From: an uncultured Lachnospiraceae bacterium
GTDB lineage: Bacteria; Bacillota; Clostridia; Lachnospirales; Lachnospiraceae
Assembly (NCBI GenBank): GCA_946533525.1
Contig: CAMNBW010000088.1
Span: 1 to 6,643, forward strand
Direction: 5' to 3'
Length of the DNA: 6,643 nucleotides
The translations under genes were made by a program, and so were the position numbers. Positions within the stretch are counted from its first letter, which is position 1. Each line of letters starts with the position of its first letter. Below the pieces are notes generated by a model that was given only the letters and a program-made list of their open reading frames with translations, did no database searches and was not told the origin of the DNA. This document shows, piece by piece, positions 1 to 6,307 of this stretch.

Positions 1-3000
1 GGCGTAAGCTGGGTCCCCGAAACCTCCTTTATGATGGAGCAGACCTTTTCAAAATTCATACGGTTACGATAGGGCCTGTTGGAATACATGGCGTCAAAGC
101 AGTCAGCCACCGCGATTATCTGCGCCGCACGGGGTATCTCGTCCCCTTTAAGATGATTAGGATAGCCCTTTCCGTCGGGACGCTCGTGATGAGATCTGGC
201 GCCGATTGATAGCTCGGGCATAATGCTTATATCCTTCAGTGTCTCATAGCCCAGTGTCGTATGGGATTTGATCGTCTCAAATTCCTCGTCCGTAAGCTTG
301 CCGGGTTTATTGAGTACCTCCTGGGGTATGCCCACCTTGCCTATATCGTGGAGCAGTGCAATACGATAGTAGCGCTCCACCGTATCCTCGTCATAGCCGA
401 GCTCCCGGGCAAGCATTGTTGTGTATTTTGCGACCCTCGAGGAATGACCGTTGGTATAGCGGTCCTTCATATCGATAACCTTTGCGAAGGCCTCGGTTAT
501 CTCGTGTATCAGGGTCATGGTCTCCTGGTTCTTCTTCTCTATGGCGCGGGTCTTTTTCCTTACATACATGCGCACTCCGAGCACAAGGATCACCAGTGCC
601 AAAACCCCCACCACCAGATAGAACCACAGCTCTTCATAGAAGGCCTTTTCCTTCGTGATCTTAATTGAGATCTCCTTATCTTCCCTTCCCAGCGCATCCT
701 TTATCCGCATTACAAAATAGTAGGTGCCGCCTCTTAGGTTCGTATAGTCAAGAGGCACCAGATCGCTGCGGTTTACAGTGTTTTCATGCTGTTCAAAGCC
801 TTCGAGCTGATAGCTGACCTTGGGGTCGCTTAAGGAAAAATTGAAAACAAAGCTGGGTACGGTCAGCCTCCTAATCCCTGCCGGAATGGTGAAGGAGCCC
901 GTTTCATCGGGGTATATGGTCTCATCGTCGGCTATCACATAAGGCACCGTCGCCTTCAGGTCATTGACATTTTCCATAGGCTGATTGATGTTGACCTTGC
1001 AGACCCCAGTAGTTCCCGCGATATAGAGGTCCCCCTCATCGGTAAGTTCACTGTAGGAATTGGCGGTGGTAATGCAGGAAAGCCCGTTGGCAAGGCTGAA
1101 ATATACGGCATTTATCTCTTCGGCCTTTATGAGCTCCTCCGCAGGGGTCACATAGATACCGCTGCTTCCTAAGACCCACATATCCCCGTTTTTGTTTTCA
1201 TAGAGGTCAAAGTTATTTGTGTAAGGGAAATTCTTTACCGTCGTGATCCTGTAGTCGGGCGTCATATAGGCTATGGCGCTGCTGGTCACGATCCAGACCA
1301 CATTTCTCTTTTCGTCCCGTCTGAGCCGCATTACAATATCGGAAGGGAGCCCGTCCTCAACATTGATATTCTTTACACCGGACTCGTCGATAACATATAT
1401 TCCATCTCCGTTGCTACCAAGAAGAATCTCGCCATTTAATCCCTCTTCTATACACAGGCTCTCAGGGTTGGTGATACCCTCCTTTTCACCATAGGAAGCA
1501 ATAAATTCATCGCCCTTTATGACATCTGCTCCCGCAGAGGAGGCCACAAGTATGGAGCCGTCCTCCTTTTCCGCAACCGCGCGCAGACTCATGGACGGAA
1601 GGCTATCCTCATGCGCAAAGGCCATTACCTCTCCGTTGGAATATCGGAGCAGCCCCAGCTTTCTCCAGGTGGATATCCATATACGCTCCTTACTGTCACG
1701 GATAATTGAACGGATACGGCAATCCTGCAGCAGCGCGATAAGGTCATCTGTCCCCAGATCCTTACCTGTGCTGGAAACGGCCTTCTTAAGCGGGAAGCTC
1801 GACACCGGTCCGTTTTCATCCAGCACCATAAGTCCGGTATCAGTGCCGATAAAAAGCTTACCCTCACACACACAGGTAGTATTTACTACGGTCTGGGGCA
1901 GATCATAGCGCTCGAACAGATCTGCAAACTGGTTCGGAACTATCTTCATCACGCCCTGGCGCGAGGAGGTAAACCATAGATTTCCAAGATAGTCCACCAT
2001 CATACCGCCTACGCTGTTTTCCATCGGCAGGTTCTCCAGCAGATGGAACTTACCATCCTCTAAGACCCCGATACCGTTTGAAGCACAGATCCATATTTTC
2101 CCATCGATATACTTTACCTGATATACATAGGTTAAAGGCTGAATATTCACGGGTTCAAGTTCCGTAAGGTTATCGTTATCTCCCAGGGTCGCGCGGTAAA
2201 AGACGAAATCGGCGCCTTCAAAATATATCTTCCCCGGAGAAGTCGGATCCGGAAGGATAGAGCCTATACCGCCGGCAATAACGTTTTTGTCGGAAGGTAT
2301 AAAGACGTTAAGCTTCCCGTCCTTTATCGTCAATACGTCTCCTCCGTCGGTAAAGCCGTAAAGGATACCGTCGTCCCCTGTCACCAGCCCCCGCATATTC
2401 GCTTCGGCAATTTCAGGATCATCCATATGCCTTAGGTTGAACTCAGGATCAATAGTCATAATGCCGCTGGTAGTGGCCACATAGATGATCCCGTTTTTAT
2501 CCTCGGTAATGGCGCGGGTATGTGCAGAGCTCATTCCGTCAAGCTTCCCCCATTTCTTAAGCTCGCCCCTCTCCAACAAAGCCACTCCGTTATCGTTCGT
2601 ACCTATCCAAAGCCTGTCCTTACTGTCCACGAACAGGCACTTGATACTGGATATTCCGTCTGTGGAATACATGCGCTCGAAGGTATTCCCGTCGTAGCGT
2701 ATAAGGCCTGCATAGCTGCCTATCCAGATAAAGCCATCGCTGGTCTCGGCAATGGCATTTGCCTCGGAGGTCGGAAGCCCGTTGGTGTTGTCGTAGAGCA
2801 CAGCCGAATACCCTTCAGTATGGTTTATTACATCCACGGAGATATGCTCCCCTGCGCCGCCAACGCCGGCAGTACCCGCTTCTTTTACGGGTGCCGCTAT
2901 AGCGGCCTGGTCCGTCTGTCCCGCAAAAACCGGCAGACTTAACTGCACGGTAAACAGCATTGCTAAAAGCAGGACAGTGATAACCCTGTCGATAATTTTC

Positions 3001-3008
3001 TTATTCAT
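1..3008 (-). CDS. Membrane sensor: extracellular two-component-regulator propellers + Y_Y_Y domain + TM helix + HD-GYP phosphodiesterase (3' end outside window)
   Basis: Likely cyclic-di-GMP phosphodiesterase controlled by an extracytoplasmic sensor. From ATG at 3008-3006 the frame is open to the window edge, giving 1002 complete codons; the C-terminus is cut. Seen in translation: a signal peptide at residues 1-29 (basic start, hydrophobic core, VFA end); about a dozen propeller-blade motifs at ~75-700, such as GFIWIGSYAGLIRYDG, RLWIGTNDNGV, GNLWFTSSRQGVMKI and GDMWVLGSSGIYV; a Y_Y_Y-type Ig-like domain at ~715-780 containing YQLEGF and YTNLRGGTYYF; a membrane helix at ~794-816; then a cytoplasmic HD-GYP domain from ~840. 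The HD-GYP signature is intact: H855, HD at 887-888 in LLHDIGKVGIP, H916, HHERPDGKGYP at 940-950, and D969 in VADCFDAM. Family knowledge: this sensor layout is common in hybrid histidine kinases; here the output is HD-GYP with no kinase or HAMP between. A GGGGGA ribosome site lies 5 bases upstream of the start. The ligand is unknown; a polysaccharide-type signal is only a guess. Roughly 40-60 C-terminal residues are probably missing. Confidence 0.9.
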   Translation of the reverse strand, partial: MNKKIIDRVITVLLLAMLFTVQLSLPVFAGQTDQAAIAAPVKEAGTAGVGGAGEHISVDVINHTEGYSAVLYDNTNGLPTSEANAIAETSDGFIWIGSYAGLIRYDGNTFERMYSTDGISSIKCLFVDSKDRLWIGTNDNGVALLERGELKKWGKLDGMSSAHTRAITEDKNGIIYVATTSGIMTIDPEFNLRHMDDPEIAEANMRGLVTGDDGILYGFTDGGDVLTIKDGKLNVFIPSDKNVIAGGIGSILPDPTSPGKIYFEGADFVFYRATLGDNDNLTELEPVNIQPLTYVYQVKYIDGKIWICASNGIGVLEDGKFHLLENLPMENSVGGMMVDYLGNLWFTSSRQGVMKIVPNQFADLFERYDLPQTVVNTTCVCEGKLFIGTDTGLMVLDENGPVSSFPLKKAVSSTGKDLGTDDLIALLQDCRIRSIIRDSKERIWISTWRKLGLLRYSNGEVMAFAHEDSLPSMSLRAVAEKEDGSILVASSAGADVIKGDEFIASYGEKEGITNPESLCIEEGLNGEILLGSNGDGIYVIDESGVKNINVEDGLPSDIVMRLRRDEKRNVVWIVTSSAIAYMTPDYRITTVKNFPYTNNFDLYENKNGDMWVLGSSGIYVTPAEELIKAEEINAVYFSLANGLSCITTANSYSELTDEGDLYIAGTTGVCKVNINQPMENVNDLKATVPYVIADDETIYPDETGSFTIPAGIRRLTVPSFVFNFSLSDPKVSYQLEGFEQHENTVNRSDLVPLDYTNLRGGTYYFVMRIKDALGREDKEISIKITKEKAFYEELWFYLVVGVLALVILVLGVRMYVRKKTRAIEKKNQETMTLIHEITEAFAKVIDMKDRYTNGHSSRVAKYTTMLARELGYDEDTVERYYRIALLHDIGKVGIPQEVLNKPGKLTDEEFETIKSHTTLGYETLKDISIMPELSIGARSHHERPDGKGYPNHLKGDEIPRAAQIIAVADCFDAMYSNRPYRNRMNFEKVCSIIKEVSGTQLT

Positions 3009-3013
3009 GTTTT

Positions 3014-3019
3014 TCCCCC
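3014..3019 (-). promoter_or_regulatory. Ribosome binding site of the propeller/HD-GYP gene
   Basis: GGGGGA on the minus strand, 5 bases before the ATG at 3008. It supports this start, after which a typical signal peptide follows directly. No convincing -35/-10 pair was seen in the 47 bases between this gene and the chimeric ORF, so the gene may depend on upstream transcription. Confidence 0.6.
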
Positions 3020-3042
3020 ATTTATGAAACTCTACACTAACA

Positions 3043-3055
3043 ACCTGGTCTCAAC
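3043..3055. repeat. 13-base direct repeat, copy 1, flanking the chimeric ORF
   Basis: Plus-strand AC[C/T]TGGTCTCAAC, matching 3629-3641 at 12 of 13 positions. This copy abuts the stop codon of the chimeric ORF. Short matches like this occur by chance in a window of this size, so only the flanking position makes it notable. Confidence 0.35.
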
Positions 3056-3562
3056 TCAGGCACCCAATATGGAACCGACGATAATTCCAAGCCAGGTGCC
3101 TATTACATACCCCAGGGTCCCAACCAGCATACAGGGTCCAACCAGGGCGTTCCACCCCTGTGCTATGGCCATTCCGGCCGCCGTGGTAGGTCCTCCGATA
3201 TTGGCATTTGAGGCTATTATTATATCTTCCAGATTAAAACGCAACAACTTTCCAAAGCCAAAGCAGAAAAGCATATTGAAAACCACGATGATAAAGCAGA
3301 AAAGCAGGAGGATAGGAGCATTTTTTATTATCATGACTATGGATGCCGGCACTCCTATAACGAAGAAAAACTGGTAGATAAACCAGGTGCCGAGCTCCTT
3401 CGTAAGCAGGGCGACCGGCTGCTCGTATCCGTCTATCCTCTCTCCGATAAAATTATAGGTGGAGTAGTACCTGATCTCCAAAATCACATCCCTCACCACA
3501 TCAGCTATATTTACAAAACCGGAGGGATCATTTGAAATCATAACATCATTTTCCCCGATCAT
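3056..3562 (-). CDS. Chimeric ORF: N-terminus of VanX-type M15 dipeptidase fused in frame to C-terminal half of a DUF819 membrane protein; probable deletion remnant
   Basis: An intact 168-residue frame made of two unrelated parts. Residues ~15-56 (NIADVVRDVILEIRYYSTYN, then DGYEQPVALLTKE) match my memory of the N-terminus of M15 D-Ala-D-Ala dipeptidases (VanX/DdpX type). From L57 (LGTWFIYQFFFVIGVPASI) onward it is strongly hydrophobic, with membrane segments at ~59-80, 82-104 and 138-166 plus the DUF819 signature ASNANIGGPTTAAGMAIAQG at 117-136. The switch falls at a GAGCTC palindrome (3392-3397). All zinc-binding and catalytic residues of VanX-type enzymes lie beyond residue 56 and are absent, so no peptidase activity is expected. 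Full DUF819 proteins are about 380-400 residues with about ten helices; less than a third remains, so transport is also doubtful. A GAGGT ribosome site sits 4 bases before the ATG; M8, with GGGGA about 10 bases upstream, is an alternative start. The likeliest reading is an in-frame deletion between adjacent dipeptidase and DUF819 genes. An assembly error or a real new fusion cannot be excluded. Assignments are by recall, not search. Confidence 0.75.
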   Translation of the reverse strand: MIGENDVMISNDPSGFVNIADVVRDVILEIRYYSTYNFIGERIDGYEQPVALLTKELGTWFIYQFFFVIGVPASIVMIIKNAPILLLFCFIIVVFNMLFCFGFGKLLRFNLEDIIIASNANIGGPTTAAGMAIAQGWNALVGPCMLVGTLGYVIGTWLGIIVGSILGA

Positions 3563-3626
3563 ATGAACCTCATTTCTTTGTTAAAACACAGAATATTACG
3601 GCGAGGCGTACCCTGCTGCAGGTTTA

Positions 3627-5027
3627 TTACTTGGTCTCAACGGATGAAAAGGGAGTGTATTTAAGCGCCACATAGGATTTACCGGCTTTTTCCACATAGT
3701 CATTATACTCTTTTTCGCTTATGGGCTTTGCTCCGTCGGTCTCCCATACGTTTTCATCCGAATAAAACCAGGGAGCCTTACTGTCGTATTCCTCGTCGCA
3801 GATCACCCCGTCTATATCCGCCAGGAATTTATAGTCGTCCTCCGCGAACTGATGCACCAAAAGGCGCCTCAAAGGCGTCTGGGTTATTTCATTATAGAAG
3901 GTCTCATCATTTGAAAGATAATATCTGCTGCTCTCATCAGCCCTTAAAACCCTCTGCAGATAACCGGAGCGCACCGAATAGACTTCAAAGAGGGACTCCA
4001 CTGTATCCCCCTCTGAATTTGCGCCTATAAACAGCTCCTCGATCCCGTCACTGTCTATATCATGGTATGCATAGCCCAGCTTCTCCATCGGATCGTACTC
4101 TATCCCCCTGGTCGTAGTGTAAAGTCCTGCCAGGGAGCTTAAGTTGTTGCTGTCAAATTTTTCAGAATCCCAGTTATCGCGGACCCCCGTGGCATACTTT
4201 TGTATGATCTCATCGTAAATGGCAGCTATGCCTGCCTCTCTCCCGCCCTCGGGCGCCCAGAGGTTTGACACAAAAACATACCCATCCGGGCCTTCATTTG
4301 CTATAAGCTTAAAAATCTTTATATCCTCAGGCGCCTCACCCTCATAGGGCTCAAACCTGTAATCTATTGTGAGGGTGTCGCCCTCTCTTTTACCGGATAA
4401 AACCTCCACCTTCATGAAATTTGTATCTCCGTGGGCATGGCAATAAACTCCGTAGCTTTCCAGATACATCCAGTTGAGCGGATGCTTCATATCCTTGTAC
4501 TCCATACCGGTGCAGGACTTTACGAAAGCCTCCACATCGCCCTTTCCGACAAAGGTTATATCGGTATCGAGCTCTTCAAGCCCCGCTTCTTTCATAAAGG
4601 CTTTCATGACCTCCTCCCTGTCCACGGCAGCCGTGTCAAGTCCGGCTCCTACATAGAACACCTGCTCCCAGTAGATGAGTTCCGGCGAAGCAAATTCCGA
4701 AGCCACAAAACCGTTATATTTAGGGCTGTTAAGGTCCTCCTCTATCTTTTTCATTTCTTCGTCAGAAAGCTCTGCGGAGGCTTCCGAGGGTTCGGCGGTG
4801 TCGGCTTCTTCCTGCTCTTTCGCTGTATCTGTATCAGTCTCCGCTTCTGCCGTATTTTCAGCAGTTTCCGCCTTTTCTTCGCCTGCAGCCGTCTCCTCTG
4901 CCTGCGGTACATTCTGGGTGTCTGCCGGCGCTGCAGCGCTTCCTGCCCCGCAGCCCGAGCACAAAGCCATTAAAAGTGCCATAACCGCAAGTCTGTATTG
5001 CTTTTTTCCCATGATCGTCTTAACCAT
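3627..5027 (-). CDS. Secreted lipoprotein of unknown function with acidic linker and DxDxDG motif
   Basis: A 466-residue protein predicted to be anchored to the outer face of the membrane. I do not recognise the family. The start at 5027 is chosen because GGGAGG lies 7 bases upstream and a compact lipoprotein signal follows (MGKK at 6-9, hydrophobic core 13-23, lipid-accepting C26 in LCSGCG). The -3 position is Cys, where Leu/Val/Ile is usual. The frame extends upstream to an ATG at 5081, but that would put 18 extra residues before the signal. Residues ~27-87 form a low-complexity Ala/Glu/Thr/Asp linker, probably a flexible spacer. The folded part begins near 88 (LSDEEMKKIEEDL). At 323-332 DIDSDGIEEL resembles the EF-hand-like calcium loop (DxDxDG) often seen in secreted Clostridia proteins. 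The N-terminal half of the mature domain contains Cys172 and Cys196, and the C-terminal half Cys410. A candidate promoter lies just upstream, so it may head a transcript that also covers the chimeric ORF and the sensor gene. A surface or substrate-binding role is only an inference from localisation. Confidence 0.85.
   Translation of the reverse strand: MVKTIMGKKQYRLAVMALLMALCSGCGAGSAAAPADTQNVPQAEETAAGEEKAETAENTAEAETDTDTAKEQEEADTAEPSEASAELSDEEMKKIEEDLNSPKYNGFVASEFASPELIYWEQVFYVGAGLDTAAVDREEVMKAFMKEAGLEELDTDITFVGKGDVEAFVKSCTGMEYKDMKHPLNWMYLESYGVYCHAHGDTNFMKVEVLSGKREGDTLTIDYRFEPYEGEAPEDIKIFKLIANEGPDGYVFVSNLWAPEGGREAGIAAIYDEIIQKYATGVRDNWDSEKFDSNNLSSLAGLYTTTRGIEYDPMEKLGYAYHDIDSDGIEELFIGANSEGDTVESLFEVYSVRSGYLQRVLRADESSRYYLSNDETFYNEITQTPLRRLLVHQFAEDDYKFLADIDGVICDEEYDSKAPWFYSDENVWETDGAKPISEKEYNDYVEKAGKSYVALKYTPFSSVETK
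3629..3641. repeat. 13-base direct repeat, copy 2, flanking the chimeric ORF
   Basis: Partner of the copy at 3043-3055, one mismatch, 586 bases away. It overlaps the last codons and stop of the lipoprotein gene (Val-Glu-Thr-Lys-stop), so coding constraint alone can explain this copy. Confidence 0.35.
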
Positions 5028-5034
5028 GTTTTTT

Positions 5035-5040
5035 CCTCCC
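5035..5040 (-). promoter_or_regulatory. Ribosome binding site deciding the lipoprotein start
   Basis: GGGAGG on the minus strand, 7 bases before the ATG at 5027. It is strong and well spaced. The more upstream in-frame ATG at 5081 has no comparable site, which settles the start at 5027. Confidence 0.8.
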
Positions 5041-5079
5041 TGATATATCCTTAATGCGAAGGGCTTTATACTTTGCGCC

Positions 5080-5109
5080 ATTTTACAGCTTTTCCCGGAG
5101 GCTGCTCAA
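5080..5109 (-). promoter_or_regulatory. Candidate sigma-A-type promoter for the lipoprotein gene
   Basis: On the minus strand TTGAGC (5104-5109) and TAAAAT (5080-5085) are separated by 18 bases, close to the TTGACA/TATAAT consensus with one and two mismatches. It lies between the reductase stop and the lipoprotein start and would give a leader of roughly 45 bases carrying the ribosome site. It is assigned by eye only; AT-rich gaps produce such matches by chance fairly often. Confidence 0.4.
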
Positions 5110-5128
5110 AAATTACCTGAACAGTTCC

Positions 5129-6274
5129 TCAGCATCCAAAGAGCTGCGCCGCAGCCTTCATCCTCTCAGCCACCTTCACCCCAAAGGGACACCTGCCCTC
5201 GCAGCTCTTACAGCCGATACAGGCCGAGGCCGTAGTTCCAAGGGCCTTGTAATGGGAGCTTACGCTTTCGGGTACCTCCGGCTGCTGCACCGCGAGGTCA
5301 TAGAATTTATTCACCATTGCAATATCGATATTCACCGGACAGGGCTTGCAGTGCCCGCAGTACGTACACTGTCCGCTGTAGGAATGAAGCGGGGCATTGG
5401 CGATGACAGAGGCATAGTCTCTGTCCTCGGCCGACGCATTCTCATAGGAAAGGGCCTCATCCACCTGCTCCCTGGTATCGTAGCCGCAAAGGATTGAGGA
5501 GACTCCGGGCCTTGTCAGGGAGTAGTGAATACACTGAAGAGGCGTAAAGGCCACGCCGAAGGGAGATGTCTTTTCATCAAAAAGCCTTCCCCCGAAAAAT
5601 CCCTTCATAACGGTAATCCCCACATTCTTTTCCTCGCATAGGCTGTAAAGAGCCGCCCTCTCCGGATCGATCCCCGAAAAATCCGCATTGTCGTAGCCCT
5701 CAAACATGGAATCCAGATCCTCCGTGGCAGGTCTCATATCAAAGGCCGGATTTATTGAAAAAAGTATCATCTCGATAAAGCCTGTCTCCACAGCCTGCTT
5801 TGCAATCCTGGGATTATGGGTCGAAAGCCCGATATGCTTTATCACCCCTTCATCGCGGAGCCTGTGTACATAGCTTATATAATCCGTATTCATGCACACA
5901 TCCCAGTCCTCCTGCGAATCGACATAGTGTATCATTCCCAGATCGATGTAGTCCGTCTTCATCCGCTTAAGAATATCTTCAAAGGCCGGTACAACAAATT
6001 TCATATCCCTTGTGCGGACATACTGGCCGTTCTGATAGGTGGAGCCTATGTGTCCCTGCACTATCCATTTATCTCTGTGCCCCTCCATTCCTTTCCCGAT
6101 AATGTCCCTGGACTTCGGATCCGGCATCCAGCAGTCTATGATATTTATTCCCTTTTCGCCGGCATACTTTACAAGCTGAACCGCCTCATCCTCATCGTGG
6201 CGCTCGAGCCACTCTCCTCCAAAGCCTATCTCGCTTACCTTCAATCCTGTTTTTCCAAGAGTACGATAATTCAT
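5129..6274 (-). CDS. Aldo/keto reductase-family protein with two C-terminal [4Fe-4S] ferredoxin-type motifs
   Basis: A 381-residue cytoplasmic protein. Residues 1-~295 have the aldo/keto reductase (TIM-barrel) pattern: MNYRTLGKTGLKVSEIGFGG at the start, DYIDLGMIHYVD at 108-119, GVIKHIGLSTHN at 143-154, and the NADPH-site-like region around GVSSILCGYDTREQVDEAL at 257-275. The C-terminus carries two cysteine clusters, C303-C306-C309-C312-P and C352-C355-C358-C362-P, the usual arrangement for two [4Fe-4S] clusters in the ferredoxin-linked branch of anaerobes. Of the catalytic tetrad, Asp47 and His116 are present. The Tyr position (Asp47+5) is Asp52 inside DCWMPDPKSRD, and the Lys position appears to be His75 in IVQGHIG. 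It is therefore unlikely to do ordinary carbonyl reduction and may be an electron-transfer oxidoreductase; the substrate is unknown. The start is supported by AAGGAG 9 bases upstream. It lies 33 bases after ylmH and could share its transcript. Confidence 0.93.
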   Translation of the reverse strand: MNYRTLGKTGLKVSEIGFGGEWLERHDEDEAVQLVKYAGEKGINIIDCWMPDPKSRDIIGKGMEGHRDKWIVQGHIGSTYQNGQYVRTRDMKFVVPAFEDILKRMKTDYIDLGMIHYVDSQEDWDVCMNTDYISYVHRLRDEGVIKHIGLSTHNPRIAKQAVETGFIEMILFSINPAFDMRPATEDLDSMFEGYDNADFSGIDPERAALYSLCEEKNVGITVMKGFFGGRLFDEKTSPFGVAFTPLQCIHYSLTRPGVSSILCGYDTREQVDEALSYENASAEDRDYASVIANAPLHSYSGQCTYCGHCKPCPVNIDIAMVNKFYDLAVQQPEVPESVSSHYKALGTTASACIGCKSCEGRCPFGVKVAERMKAAAQLFGC

Positions 6275-6283
6275 TAATGATTT

Positions 6284-6289
6284 CTCCTT
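6284..6289 (-). promoter_or_regulatory. Ribosome binding site of the aldo/keto reductase gene
   Basis: AAGGAG on the minus strand, 9 bases before the ATG at 6274, in the 33-base gap after ylmH. It is a near-perfect anti-16S match and fixes the start. The gap contains no hairpin resembling a terminator, which is compatible with co-transcription with ylmH. Confidence 0.75.
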
Positions 6290-6307
6290 TCGTATAGTCC
6301 TTCTTTC

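Noticed and set aside
261..668. Plus-strand open frame of 135 codons opposite the HD-GYP domain
   Set aside because: It is antisense to a clearly conserved domain, has no ribosome site, and its product resembles no protein; it is a shadow of the real gene.
3590..3626. Possible hairpin terminator after the lipoprotein gene (TACG/CGTA and the CCTGC/GCAGG palindrome)
   Set aside because: The first has only a 4-bp stem; the second has a one-base centre and cannot form a stable loop without losing pairs. Neither is followed by a U-run in transcript direction.
4431..5043. Overlapping plus-strand frames opposite the lipoprotein linker, one of them very Ser/Ala-rich
   Set aside because: The Ser/Ala run is the antisense reading of the Glu/Ala/Thr-rich linker. 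No start signals were seen and the minus-strand gene explains the region.
5028..5081. Upstream ATG at 5081 as start of the lipoprotein
   Set aside because: It would place 18 residues before a normal signal peptide, has no good ribosome site, and overlaps the candidate -10 element; 5027 has GGGAGG at 7 bases.
5086..5112. CAGC/GCTG inverted repeat between the reductase and lipoprotein genes as a terminator
   Set aside because: A 4-bp stem with an 11-base loop and no U-run after it in transcript direction; it coincides with the spacer of the candidate promoter.
5816..6277. Plus-strand open frame of 153 codons opposite the aldo/keto reductase
   Set aside because: It is fully antisense to a well-recognised gene and lacks a ribosome binding site or any family resemblance.
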